This document shows positions 24,812 to 32,874 of a stretch of 32,874 bases of DNA, in pieces. Position 1 is the first letter of the stretch; every line of letters starts with the position of its first letter. Position numbers and translations under genes: made by a program. Source of the stretch: Planctomycetota bacterium (GTDB taxonomy: Bacteria; Planctomycetota; Planctomycetia; Gemmatales; Gemmataceae). The stretch is taken from positions 1 to 32,874 of the forward strand of contig JAJPIY010000407.1 in NCBI GenBank assembly GCA_021324515.1. Reading direction: 5' to 3'. The notes beneath the pieces were generated by a model. That model saw nothing but the letters and a program-made list of their open reading frames with translations, did not search any database and was not told the origin of the DNA.

Positions 24812-26302
24812 ATGGGCCGATTCATCCCACGGGACAGCGGCAAAGCGGTCTGGGTCACGCTGTTAGCGTGCGGCCTATTCGCCGCCGCGCCTGTGGCATT
24901 GCTCGCCCAAACGGGTGACGGCATCCGTACTTACTACTCTCCGGCACGTTCGTTCCATATTCCTTTCACCCTCACCGACAACGACCCGCGTATCGAGGTG
25001 CTGCTCAACGTCTCCACCGATGGACGCCAATATCGTCCTGCCGGTATCGCCCGGCCCAATGAACGGCGGTTCTATTTCTCGGCGCCGGCGGATGGTTGGT
25101 ATTACTTCATCGTACAAACCCGCGATGCCAGCGGGGTGGCGACGCCCGATCTCCGCAACGCCGCCCCGAGTATCCGCATCTGTGTCGATACTCAGGCGCC
25201 GGTCATCGAGGAATTGGCCGCCGACGCTTCTCCCGACAACTCCTTGCCCAGCATTCGCTGGAAAATCACGGAGGCAAACCTCAAGGAGATTTGGGCAGAC
25301 TATCGATCGACCAGCGGCGGCGAATGGGTGCCGCTGTTTCTGCCGGTCAAGGAAGAGGGCCGGCACACCTGGAAACCCTCCTGGGGCGGCGAATTGGAAG
25401 TGCGCATGCAAGCGCTCGATCAGGCTGGCCATCGCTCTGAAGTCCGGATGCTTCGGCTGCGCGCTGCCGACAATGTGGCCCGTATGCCGCCCCCGCCGGA
25501 ATCGGCCGGACCCAGCAAAATCATGTACGTCAATAGCAAGACCTTCCAACTCAATTACACTCTCGACGACCAGAGCGTCGGTCCTTCGCAGGTGGCCAGT
25601 GTAGATATTTGGAAGCTGCATCCCGGGCAGGGCTGGAGAAAATGCTCAGAAAAGGGTACGCCGCGAGGTCCGGCCACCGTCCGTGTGGACGCCGCGGGAC
25701 GCTGGGGGTTCCGGCTGATCCCTCGCAGCGGCGTCGGCTTGGCGGAACGCGATCCGCAGCCAGGCGACGCTCCCGACATTTGGGTCGAGGTGGACGACAA
25801 GCCGCCGCTCGTCAAAGTCACCAACGTCACCGTCACGCAGGAAGCCGACGGCGGCTATTTGACGGTCTACTGGAAGGCCGACGACGCTTTCCTTCGCCCC
25901 ATGCCTATCACCATTTATCTGGCTTCGCCGCAAGGCAGGGATTGGCTGCCGGTGGCCAAGGACTTGCCCAATACCGGCAGCTGGAGACAAAAGATCGACG
26001 ACCTGAACCTCGGCGCGCGCTACGAATTCGCCCTCAAGGTGGCAGCCATCGACGAAGCGGGCAATATCGGCGAGAATCAATGGGGCGATACAGTCAAGGT
26101 GGATCTCAAGGTTCCGCGCATCAAACACATCGAGGTGAAACCCAGCGACAGCGGAGCAGCTGGCGCTGGCCAGCAATCGTATGGCGCCGGCGCCACGGGA
26201 GCGGCGCCGCTTGGAAACTTCCTGGATAGCCAACCGACCTCAAAACCGACACCTTCCCCGTATAATGCCAGTGACCGGGATTTCCGGAACCCGAAACGAT
26301 GA
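24812..26302 (+). CDS. Secreted protein with Ig-like domains
   Basis: 496 residues. A signal peptide (about residues 10-33, AVWVTLLACGLFAAAPVALLAQ) is followed by three to four beta-sandwich-like repeats containing ALDQAGHRSEV, AIDEAGNIG and VDTQAPVIEEL/VDDKPPLVKV phrases, typical of Ig-like and fibronectin-like extracellular modules. The C-terminus is Gly/Ala/Ser/Pro rich and unstructured. No enzymatic motif is seen. A cell-surface or matrix role is the best guess. It is the first gene of a loosely spaced run with the STAS and LOG genes (gaps of 141 and 94 bp), which may be separate transcripts. Confidence 0.85.
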   Translation: MGRFIPRDSGKAVWVTLLACGLFAAAPVALLAQTGDGIRTYYSPARSFHIPFTLTDNDPRIEVLLNVSTDGRQYRPAGIARPNERRFYFSAPADGWYYFIVQTRDASGVATPDLRNAAPSIRICVDTQAPVIEELAADASPDNSLPSIRWKITEANLKEIWADYRSTSGGEWVPLFLPVKEEGRHTWKPSWGGELEVRMQALDQAGHRSEVRMLRLRAADNVARMPPPPESAGPSKIMYVNSKTFQLNYTLDDQSVGPSQVASVDIWKLHPGQGWRKCSEKGTPRGPATVRVDAAGRWGFRLIPRSGVGLAERDPQPGDAPDIWVEVDDKPPLVKVTNVTVTQEADGGYLTVYWKADDAFLRPMPITIYLASPQGRDWLPVAKDLPNTGSWRQKIDDLNLGARYEFALKVAAIDEAGNIGENQWGDTVKVDLKVPRIKHIEVKPSDSGAAGAGQQSYGAGATGAAPLGNFLDSQPTSKPTPSPYNASDRDFRNPKR

Positions 26303-26443
26303 AGCCATCGCCTTGCGTTCTGCGGCACTCTCGATTGAGGCGAACGACAGGCCCAGGGCCGAGGAGAACCAATCTTGATTCGCCCGCACGGGATGATAGC
26401 TTGAAGACAGCAATGATTTTTTGTCCCGTAAAGGGCGATCATC

Positions 26444-26821
26444 ATGACAGAGGAAACGAAACAAAACCAGTCGTTTCATATAGAACGGCACGGCGATATA
26501 GCCATCATTACCCCGTCTCCGGAAATGGAAAGAATGCCGGAAAACCTGATGGAGCAGGCGGCCCAGATAGTGCTGGCGCCGTTGCGTACTGACCCCCCCG
26601 CCGGTCTTATCTTCGACCTCAGCCGCGTCGATTACGTCGGCTCGGTGTTCCTGTCGTTCCTGCTGCGCTGCCACAAGCGCGTCAAAGAACATGGCAGCGA
26701 AGTGGTGGTCGCCGGCGCTTCGCCGCGCGCCCGTGAGTTGCTGCACATGACCGCTCTCGACACGCTGTGGGCCTTGTATGACAGCCGCGCCGAAGCGCTG
26801 TCTGCACTAACTGGTGATTAG
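26444..26821 (+). CDS. STAS domain protein (anti-sigma factor antagonist)
   Basis: 125-residue single STAS domain, the class of SpoIIAA-like anti-anti-sigma factors. The core is GLIFDLSRVDYVGSVFLSFLL (54-74, quoted in part): S67 aligns with the phospho-accepting Ser58 of B. subtilis SpoIIAA, while the preceding Asp of the usual DSSGL is replaced by Gly. The domain then runs through VKEHGSEVVVAGASPRARELL. No HATPase anti-sigma kinase or sigma factor gene is adjacent, so its partner is elsewhere. ATG 26444 lies after AAGGGCG, a weak ribosome site. Confidence 0.88.
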   Translation: MTEETKQNQSFHIERHGDIAIITPSPEMERMPENLMEQAAQIVLAPLRTDPPAGLIFDLSRVDYVGSVFLSFLLRCHKRVKEHGSEVVVAGASPRARELLHMTALDTLWALYDSRAEALSALTGD

Positions 26822-26915
26822 ACTGGGCACGGAGGACGTAAGTCTCTAGGGCGAACCTCAGAAGGCTTAGGCCCTCTTGCTCAGCAAACCTCTCCTCTAG
26901 GTGAGTTGTTGTCTC

Positions 26916-27983
26916 ATGCGCGATCCCTCTCCCGGTCCCGAACAGACTTCGTTTTCTGGCGTTTTTCAGCAGGTCCACGATGATGCAGCGACCGACGACC
27001 GCCGCCTCATCGGCGTCGAGCAGCTGGCCCAGCAGATCCGCGAGACTGCTGATAAGCTCCTCCGCGATGGCGCTACCCGCGGCGACATCAAGTTGCTCAG
27101 CACGGCCTTGAAAGAACTGCGCTACTCCTTCAAGGTGTTCGCCCCTTATCGGCACCTGCGCAAAGTGACGATCTTCGGCTCGGCGCGTCTACCCGCAAGC
27201 CATCCGGCCTATGCCGCCGCTGTCGAGTTCAGCCGCCGTATCGCCGAGGAAGGTTGGATGGTCATCACCGGCGCCGCCAGCGGCATCATGGAGGCCGGAC
27301 ACGTCGGCGCCGGACGGGAAAAAAGCATCGGCGTCAACATCTTGCTTCCCTTCGAGCAAGAGGCCAACCCTATCATCCGCGGCGACCTGAAGCTGATGCA
27401 CCTGAAATACTTCTTCACGCGCAAACTCCTGTTCGTGAAAGAGTCCGATGCCATCGCCCTGTTTCCCGGGGGGTTCGGTACACAAGACGAGTGTTTCGAG
27501 GTTTTGACGCTGGTGCAGACAGGCAAAGCCCAGATGTTTCCCATTGTCATGATCGACGAACCAGGCGGCGATTATTGGCTGCGCTGGCGCGAGTACATCG
27601 AAGACGAACTGTTGGGACGCGAATTGATCTCGCCAGCCGACATGTCCTTGTTCAAAGTCACCAATTCGGTGGATGAGGCCATCGCCGAGGTATTGCGATT
27701 TTACCGTGTCTACCACAGCATGCGTTACGTCCACGGCGATTTACTATTGCGTCTGCGGCATCGGCTCTCTGAAGAGACAGTGCAGCGCCTCCGCGGCGAG
27801 TTTGCTGACATCATCGTCGGGGGCACTCTGGAACAGACAGAGGCGCTTCCAGAGGAAGCTAACGACGCCCACATCGCTTCTCTGCCGCGCCTGCGTTTTC
27901 GTTTCGATCGCCGCAATCTCGGCCGATTACGGCAGATGATCGATGCCATCAATCAAGCGGACTTGGGAACAGAGAGCAGCTAA
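26916..27983 (+). CDS. LOG family protein (lysine decarboxylase-like fold)
   Basis: 355 residues. The family motif PGGFGTQDE (184-192) and the preceding GSARL (88-92) and [14 protein letters not shown] region place it in the LOG/TIGR00730 family, whose best-known members release cytokinin bases from their ribotides. An N-terminal extension of about 80 residues precedes the Rossmann domain and a C-terminal 120-residue segment follows, so it is of the longer bacterial type with unproven substrate. ATG 26916 is chosen over GTG 26901 because AGGTGAG (26899-26905) is about 10 bp upstream of it. Confidence 0.88.
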   Translation: MRDPSPGPEQTSFSGVFQQVHDDAATDDRRLIGVEQLAQQIRETADKLLRDGATRGDIKLLSTALKELRYSFKVFAPYRHLRKVTIFGSARLPASHPAYAAAVEFSRRIAEEGWMVITGAASGIMEAGHVGAGREKSIGVNILLPFEQEANPIIRGDLKLMHLKYFFTRKLLFVKESDAIALFPGGFGTQDECFEVLTLVQTGKAQMFPIVMIDEPGGDYWLRWREYIEDELLGRELISPADMSLFKVTNSVDEAIAEVLRFYRVYHSMRYVHGDLLLRLRHRLSEETVQRLRGEFADIIVGGTLEQTEALPEEANDAHIASLPRLRFRFDRRNLGRLRQMIDAINQADLGTESS

Positions 27984-28029
27984 TGTTGCCGTACTTGCAA
28001 AACTTAGAAAAGGGATTTTTGCCATCAAC

Positions 28030-28053
28030 TTTAGCAGGTTGCCTTCTGCTAAA
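28030..28053 (+). terminator. Hairpin downstream of LOG gene / upstream of toxin-antitoxin pair
   Basis: TTTAGCAG (28030-28037) pairs with CTGCTAAA (28046-28053), loop GTTGCCTT. Outer bases AAGGGA (28010-28015) and TCCCTT (28057-28062) can extend it with an internal loop. No T-run follows. It may end the LOG transcript or serve as a regulator site for the pair downstream. Its ends, TTTAGC/GCTAAA, echo the palindromic family at 14018 and 32695. Confidence 0.4.
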
Positions 28054-28130
28054 AACTCCCTTCCTTCAGGAATCGACGAATGCTAGACTGCCAGCCAGCA
28101 GAGAGAATCACCCCGAATCGAAAGAGGACC

Positions 28131-28412
28131 ATGAGCCAGACACTCGAAATCCCGGATGCGCTGTATGAGCAATTACGAAAGGTTGCGGAGGCCAACGGGA
28201 TGACGCCGGTCGATTGGATCGCCGCTCATCTTGTCGCAGCTGCGCCTGTAGTACCGAGAGGCGAGATTGCCACGCCGCCGCAAACCCTTGCTGATCTCTT
28301 CGCAGGTCGAACCGGAGGTATTAGCAGTGGTGGGACAGAACATCTCTCCGAGAACGGGGGGGAGAAATTCCTCGATTATCTGCAATCCAAGCGGAAAGCG
28401 GGTAACTTATGA
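28131..28412 (+). CDS. VapB-type antitoxin
   Basis: 93 residues. The N-terminal half (LEIPDALYEQLRKVAEANG, then MTPVDWIAAHL) has the shape of a ribbon-helix-helix domain, and the C-terminal half is Gly/Ser rich with a basic end, as expected for a toxin-binding tail. The ATG at 28131 is chosen over an in-frame upstream ATG at 28080 because AAAGAGG (28121-28127) lies just before it and the RHH starts there. The stop overlaps the toxin start by 4 bp (ATGA at 28409-28412), the standard arrangement for co-translated antitoxin-toxin pairs. It should repress its own promoter, by family analogy. Confidence 0.85.
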   Translation: MSQTLEIPDALYEQLRKVAEANGMTPVDWIAAHLVAAAPVVPRGEIATPPQTLADLFAGRTGGISSGGTEHLSENGGEKFLDYLQSKRKAGNL

Positions 28413-28819
28413 CCCTGTGCGATACCGGCCCCTTGGTCGCGCTGATCGACCGCGATGACCTGCACCGCGAGCGCTGTGTTGAGGCCCTCAAAGTATTGCC
28501 GCCACGCCCGCTCCTCGTGACATGGCCCTGCTTGACAGAGGCAATGTATTTACTAGGACGCGCGGGCGGCATGGCCGCACAAGAGGAGCTATGGGGCTAC
28601 CTGGCGGATAGGTTAGTAGTTTTGCACGCGCCGCAGGACCGAGAATGGGAGCGGATGCGAGAATTGATGCGACAATATAGCGATGCGCGGATGGACTTGG
28701 CAAATGCCTCGGTAGTGACAGCAGCAGAGTACCTTGGGTTGGTTCGTGTCTTCACCCTAGATAGCCATTTCTATGCCTATCGGATCAGCGGCAAACTCCC
28801 GTTTGAAATAGTGCCATAA
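28409..28819 (+). CDS. PIN domain toxin (VapC-like ribonuclease)
   Basis: 136-residue PIN domain protein. The acidic active-site residues are present: D5 (CDTGPLV), E44 (LTEAMYLLG), D92/D96 (SDARMDLANAS) and D118 (FTLDSHF), consistent with a Mg-dependent RNase. Length is normal for VapC. It overlaps the antitoxin stop by 4 bp and is convergent with the propeller gene 28 bp away. The RNA target cannot be predicted. Confidence 0.92.
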   Translation: MTLCDTGPLVALIDRDDLHRERCVEALKVLPPRPLLVTWPCLTEAMYLLGRAGGMAAQEELWGYLADRLVVLHAPQDREWERMRELMRQYSDARMDLANASVVTAAEYLGLVRVFTLDSHFYAYRISGKLPFEIVP

Positions 28820-28847
28820 GCGGCGAATCGGTCCCGAACTCCACAAA

Positions 28848-30311
28848 TCATTTCGCCGGGACGTAATTGAGTGTGTAATACGCCTCTTTGTGCAACAGCG
28901 GCAGGCCGTCCGCCGAACGCACACCGGGCGCCGATAGCTCATGAATGTGCCCTTCCTGCAATTTGCTCACGTACAGCCGCACGCTTTTGCCGTCGGCGCC
29001 GATCGTGACGCGATCGATTGTCGGTGACGTGTGATCCACTTCTGGGCTGCCGTATTCGGCGCGGTAGATGTAGGTGTATGTCTTCATGGCATAGGATTTC
29101 GGATCGGCGGCTGTCTGGGCATGGATCGGTTGCGTGAAGGTCAACTCGAAGCCGTCGGGTTTGGCATGCATTTCGTGGATCTCAAAAGGCGCTTTACCTG
29201 TCCACACCAAGCGTTCCAGGGCGAACGGTTGGGGACCGCGTGAACCCCAGCCGCGGTTGGTGCCGCCGACGATCAGCGAACCATCTGGGGCGAAGCGGAT
29301 CGGCACGTTGCCGGAGGCGAAACCTTGGCGAAACGGAAAACAAGCCCCCTGATAGCGGCCGTTTATTTTCTCCAGATAGACGCGCATCACGGTGCTGTGC
29401 GTCTGATCGCCGACGAAGAGTTGCTTGGCGAAGGGACCGAATTTACCGCCGGAGAGGTCGCAGTCAATGCCGCTGGCGGACTGGCCCATTTTGCCGTAGG
29501 GAAAAAGGATGGCCGAAGGGATGTATTGCGGGATGCGTTTGGCCTCGGTCATAAATCGGCTCTTGTCCTTGGGCATCGCCGGAGTCGGTCCCATGTTTTT
29601 GGCCAACGGATACCATTTGAAGCTGGCGGGATGACCCATGAAGCCGCCGGGCACAAGATGCTTCAAGGCGCATGTGCCGTTCCACGGACCTTGATTGTCC
29701 GTATAAAACATCTCACCGTCGGCGTTCATGCCGATACCGCCCGGCGAACGGATGCCACTGCACGTCGGGATCATTTTGCCCTCCGGCGTAATGCGCAGGC
29801 ACCAGCCGCGGAACTTGGCCTCGCTGGTGAAGGAACCCGTCAGACACAACACCACCCAGATGTTGCCCTCCTTGTCGAAACGCGAGCCGAAAGCGTATTC
29901 GTGATAATCGCCGCTGAGGCCCCAATCGTCGTTGACGACCTCGAAAATGTCGGCCTTGCCGTCGTGATCGCTGTCCTTGAGACGCGACAGGTCGCAGCGC
30001 TGGGTGACGTAGAGCCAATCGCCCTTGGCAGCCAGGCCGAGGATTTCCTGCAAGCCGCGGGCAAAGCGTCTGAAGCGGGCCTTGCGGGGATCGTCGGCGA
30101 GGGCATTTTGCACCATCCAGATTTCGCCGCGGCGCGTGCCGACGGCCAGCCGGCCGTCCGGCATGAAATCGAGAGCACCGACTTCCAGGATCTCGCCTTT
30201 GGGGATGTCATAACGGAGGATTTTGTAGTAATCGTCCTCCGTCGGCGGTTTATCTGCGGCGTGTAATGGAGCGACAAAGAGGCAACAAACAAGGAGGGAG
30301 GTTCGTTTCAT
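28848..30311 (-). CDS. Secreted sorbosone-dehydrogenase-like beta-propeller
   Basis: 487 residues with a signal peptide (1-18, [18 protein letters not shown]). The mature part is a six-bladed propeller of the glucose/sorbosone dehydrogenase-like type used widely by planctomycetes: [92 protein letters not shown] and [12 protein letters not shown]. The DHDGKAD stretch (D-x-D-G-x-A-D) resembles a calcium-binding loop. The C-terminal part (about 380-487) is a beta-domain. It starts 12 bp after the cytochrome gene on the same strand, so the propeller and cytochrome probably act together in an oxidation reaction in the periplasm; the substrate is unknown. Confidence 0.9.
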   Translation of the reverse strand: MKRTSLLVCCLFVAPLHAADKPPTEDDYYKILRYDIPKGEILEVGALDFMPDGRLAVGTRRGEIWMVQNALADDPRKARFRRFARGLQEILGLAAKGDWLYVTQRCDLSRLKDSDHDGKADIFEVVNDDWGLSGDYHEYAFGSRFDKEGNIWVVLCLTGSFTSEAKFRGWCLRITPEGKMIPTCSGIRSPGGIGMNADGEMFYTDNQGPWNGTCALKHLVPGGFMGHPASFKWYPLAKNMGPTPAMPKDKSRFMTEAKRIPQYIPSAILFPYGKMGQSASGIDCDLSGGKFGPFAKQLFVGDQTHSTVMRVYLEKINGRYQGACFPFRQGFASGNVPIRFAPDGSLIVGGTNRGWGSRGPQPFALERLVWTGKAPFEIHEMHAKPDGFELTFTQPIHAQTAADPKSYAMKTYTYIYRAEYGSPEVDHTSPTIDRVTIGADGKSVRLYVSKLQEGHIHELSAPGVRSADGLPLLHKEAYYTLNYVPAK

Positions 30312-30323
30312 GATTTCTCCGGC

Positions 30324-32645
30324 TTACCACACGAATTCTTGCACGATACGCGTTTTGCCTTCGTGGAAGCGCACAGGTACCAGCAGCTCCATCTTGCCAC
30401 CATTCTTGCGAACCTTCGCTGCTTCAAGTTTCAGGGTCCACTCACCGTTGATGCGATACGTCCCCGGGCTGGTGGGTTCGATCTTGTCGGCGACGGCAGC
30501 GCGGAACCACAGGTTGGCCACGGGTTTGTCGGCCGTCAGCGTCAGCACGCGGCGAATCGACGGGCTGGGCTTACCAGCCACGGCGTTGGGGAAATCTTCG
30601 ATCCTTATGCCGCAGCAAGTGTAGAGGAAGGTCGGTCGGCCATCGGCCGTGGTGCGGTAGCCGCGGAATTGGTAGCCGAGTTCCTTCGCGGAATGGCTCG
30701 GCCACGGATCGTCGTCCTTGGCCAGCACGGCAAAGGCGACGCCGGCCGGCAGGTGGACGACGTTATCCCCCAGGGGCGGCTCGAAGCCGGCGCCGCGATC
30801 GGTCCAGTGCCGGGCCACGTCGAGGAAATCGCCTTGCCAGAGCAGCGCCAGCCGCAAATCGTTGGCGTCGAAAGATAGGTGTGCTCTCTCCGGATAACCC
30901 ACGGCGATGGCGCGTGTTCCCGAGCCTTCGATGAAATTGCGATAAACAATCGCTTCTTTGTCCGGAATCAGTGGGATGGAATATTTGCGCAGGCCCGCCG
31001 GCAGCGCCGCCTTGCCGCCGTCTTGCAGATAAACCCAGATCGCTTCGATCTGCTGGGCCGCACTCCCGCCGAGGACATCGGGCAAGACGCTCATGCCGTT
31101 CGTCCAGGCGGTGGGCATGCGCGTGCCGGGACGCAGCTTTTGTGGATCGAGCAAGTAGCGATAAAACCAATCGTGTTGCAGGCGGCGCCGCATCAGCAGC
31201 ATGTCGATGCCCTGCACGCCCTCGGCCTTGTGGCCGGCGAAGGTGTGGCACTTGACGCAGCCAAGCGAATTGCCGCCGCACATTTTCCGCGCCTCGGACT
31301 TGACGCGATTGATCGGCTCCCGGAACGTCACCGGGGCGACCGGCTGTACCTTACCCTTGTCCGCGGCCGTCAACGCTTCGATCAATCCCGGCACATTGGC
31401 CGCGCCGAAGCGCGGCATGCGCGTCAACATATAGGGGCGATCGTGGGCCCCGTGGTTGAAGATGTGCTGCAAATAGTCTGGCCGCAGCTTGGCGCCGGCG
31501 TCGTGCAAAGGCGGCGGGAGCCGCCCTTCCTCCCCCATCTCCGGCTGTGTCGTAGCGAAAAAGCCATTGATGCCCTCTTCGACGCCGCCGAGCTTGCCGC
31601 GTTGATGACAGGCATAGCAATTCAGCGTTGTCAGGACATGGGTGATGTGTTCTTCGGCGTCCGCTTTGGCCGCTGCCGGAGATTGGAGGGCCGCCGCCAA
31701 GGCGCGGCGCTGGGCCGTGCTGAGTGAATACCACGGCAGTCCTTTGGCCGGTCTATCGACCAAACAACCGCCTGTCCCGCGGAGGTCTTTCAAAACCGGC
31801 GCTTGTCGAGAAGAGGAGACAGCCTTGCCGTCTCTATTCAGTTGATGGCAGTTGGCGCAGCCGACGGATGCGAACAGCTCTCGTCCTTTTTCCACCAACG
31901 CCGGCTGAAGGGGAAATGCCTCGGAAGGATCGATGCTCTGGACCTGCAACAGATAATGGGCGACCTGCTTGGCTTCCTGCTTGTTGAGCAGGCCGGGCAT
32001 GCGGCCCGAGGGACGAAGGACCAGCGGGTCTTCCAGAAACGCTGCCAGGCTGGCGAGCGAATATTTGCTGGGCAGATCGCCCAAGGGGACGGAGGTGGGG
32101 AGCCGTTTGGCGGCCTGGCCCTTGTCGTCGCGGCTGCCGTGGCAAGCGACACAGCCGACCTGGTGATAGAGCTGCTTGCCCACAGGGACCGCTTGGGGAT
32201 CGAGCCGCTCCTGCGGGAAGCTGCCGGTAGAGGCAAGGAAGTGGACCAAGGCTTCGACCTTCTCGTCGCGTTCGGCTTCGGGCAGGGCGGCGAAGAGGTT
32301 GGGCATAGTGGCGCCCGGCTTGACCGCTTGCGGATTGCGAAGAAACCTGCGCAGATAGCTCCGCCGGACGCGGCTGCCGATGCCATCGAGGATCGGGGCT
32401 TGCTTGCGCGGCAACGCGGCTTCCGTCTTGTGGCAACTCGTGCAGTTCAATTCGCCCAGCAGCAGTCGGCCGCCCTTGGCAGCATCTGCTGCCGCATCTG
32501 CGTAGAAGCGCTCGAAACCGGGCACGATCGGATGACCGTCGGTGTTTGTCTTCGTTTCCGCCGCGTCCAGGCATGTCGGAACGAACACAAAAGGTAAGAT
32601 CAGGAAGCGGAATGGTACGGAACGGTTCAACACGGCAGGGATCAT
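30324..32645 (-). CDS. Secreted cytochrome c protein with five CxxCH motifs
   Basis: 773 residues with a signal peptide (about 1-29). Five haem-attachment motifs are visible: CTSCH (68-72), CVACH (165-169), CANCH (263-267), CYACH (343-347) and CVKCH (463-467). Candidate distal Met ligands lie in MPNLF (114), MPGLL (216), MPRFG (410) and MPTAW (511). The motifs span residues 60 to 520; the rest, 530-773, is a beta-rich domain with no recognised motif, ending FHEGKTRIVQEFVW. This is an electron-transfer protein of the planctomycete multi-cytochrome type. It is the first gene of a two-gene unit with the propeller, which supports a periplasmic dehydrogenase/cytochrome role. Confidence 0.92.
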   Translation of the reverse strand: MIPAVLNRSVPFRFLILPFVFVPTCLDAAETKTNTDGHPIVPGFERFYADAAADAAKGGRLLLGELNCTSCHKTEAALPRKQAPILDGIGSRVRRSYLRRFLRNPQAVKPGATMPNLFAALPEAERDEKVEALVHFLASTGSFPQERLDPQAVPVGKQLYHQVGCVACHGSRDDKGQAAKRLPTSVPLGDLPSKYSLASLAAFLEDPLVLRPSGRMPGLLNKQEAKQVAHYLLQVQSIDPSEAFPLQPALVEKGRELFASVGCANCHQLNRDGKAVSSSRQAPVLKDLRGTGGCLVDRPAKGLPWYSLSTAQRRALAAALQSPAAAKADAEEHITHVLTTLNCYACHQRGKLGGVEEGINGFFATTQPEMGEEGRLPPPLHDAGAKLRPDYLQHIFNHGAHDRPYMLTRMPRFGAANVPGLIEALTAADKGKVQPVAPVTFREPINRVKSEARKMCGGNSLGCVKCHTFAGHKAEGVQGIDMLLMRRRLQHDWFYRYLLDPQKLRPGTRMPTAWTNGMSVLPDVLGGSAAQQIEAIWVYLQDGGKAALPAGLRKYSIPLIPDKEAIVYRNFIEGSGTRAIAVGYPERAHLSFDANDLRLALLWQGDFLDVARHWTDRGAGFEPPLGDNVVHLPAGVAFAVLAKDDDPWPSHSAKELGYQFRGYRTTADGRPTFLYTCCGIRIEDFPNAVAGKPSPSIRRVLTLTADKPVANLWFRAAVADKIEPTSPGTYRINGEWTLKLEAAKVRKNGGKMELLVPVRFHEGKTRIVQEFVW

Positions 32646-32694
32646 GCGGGCATCATAGGAAGATGGTACGGCATCCGCAAGGGGCTGATTTTTC

Positions 32695-32752
32695 GTTTAG
32701 CCGCGAGCCGTAGGCGAGCGCGGTCGCGCTCGCCTCCGGCTCGCGGCTAAAC
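32695..32752. repeat. 58-bp near-perfect palindrome
   Basis: GTTTAGCCGCGAGCCG (32695-32710) pairs with CGGCTCGCGGCTAAAC (32737-32752), and AGGCGAGCGCG (32712-32722) pairs with CGCGCTCGCCT (32725-32735) around GT; the only mismatch is T32711/C32736. It is the first of the repeat cluster at the window end, 50 bp upstream of the cytochrome gene start (which reads leftwards). Confidence 0.85.
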
Positions 32753-32874
32753 GATTATTTCACCCGGAGGCGAGCGCGGTCGCGCTCGCCTCCGGCTCGC
32801 GGCTAAACGATTATTTCACCCGTAGGCGAGCGCGACTGCGCTCGCCTCCGGCTCGCGGCTAAACGATTATTTCA
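32710..32874. repeat. 56-bp tandem palindromic repeat, about three copies
   Basis: Units at 32710-32765, 32766-32821 and 32822-32874 (last cut by the window end) each hold the AGGCGAGCGC palindrome and the tail CGGCTCGCGGCTAAACGATT. The period of 56 bp is read directly. Unit 3 differs at the centre (GACT instead of GGTC) with compensating symmetry kept; unit 2 starts GG where units 1 and 3 have GT. The repeat array continues past the window. Confidence 0.85.

Noticed and set aside
29325-30266. 313-codon plus-strand frame opposite the propeller gene
   Set aside because: It is antisense to a gene with signal peptide and family motifs, with no ribosome site or recognisable content.
32710-32874. 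Possible CRISPR array
   Set aside because: Units follow one another without variable spacers, are themselves palindromic, and no cas gene is present.

Overview
The window looks like chromosomal DNA of a planctomycete, most likely Gemmataceae. This is inferred from protein families, not from a marker gene. The indicators are a DUF1549/DUF1553 – DUF1501 – WD40 gene set, secreted multihaem cytochrome and beta-propeller proteins, very large membrane-bound VWA proteins, an HTTM protein with a partner, GC-rich codon use, and GC-rich palindromic intergenic repeats. I found no rRNA, tRNA, CRISPR array, transposase or phage gene.

Layout. 1-4099 (+): a palindromic repeat, then a tightly spaced DUF1549/DUF1553, DUF1501 and WD40 operon. 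4100-4193: two GC-rich hairpins between convergent genes. 4194-6267 (-): a Tat-exported NHL-type propeller and a secreted alpha/beta hydrolase. 6685-9013 (+): a fumarylacetoacetase-fold protein resembling 2-dehydro-3-deoxy-arabinonate dehydratase, and an unrecognised secreted protein. 9054-12482 (-): prpB and prpC (propionate/methylcitrate pathway), then plsY fused to a DUF4149-like membrane domain. 12619-16687 (+): a membrane-anchored PQQ-type propeller, two ABC-2 type permeases without an ATPase, and a lone beta-class DNA methyltransferase. 16982-21537 (+): two overlapping VWA membrane proteins. 22001-24570 (+): a membrane protein and an HTTM (gamma-carboxylase-like) protein. 24812-27983 (+): a secreted Ig-like protein, a STAS anti-sigma antagonist and a LOG-family protein. 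28131-28819 (+): a VapBC-type toxin-antitoxin pair. 28848-32645 (-): a five-haem-motif cytochrome and a sorbosone-dehydrogenase-like propeller. 32695-32874: a large palindrome continuing into a 56-bp tandem repeat that runs off the window.

No single locus is a clearly new defence or metabolic system. The points most worth a second look are: a family of palindromic repeats with TTTAGC/GCTAAA ends, one copy of which is a perfect 24-bp-arm hairpin lying between a good ribosome binding site and the ABC permease start; the PlsY-DUF4149 fusion; the HTTM pair; the orphan DNA methyltransferase; the orphan double-VWA pair; and a symmetric operator-like dyad between the prp operon and a divergent gene.
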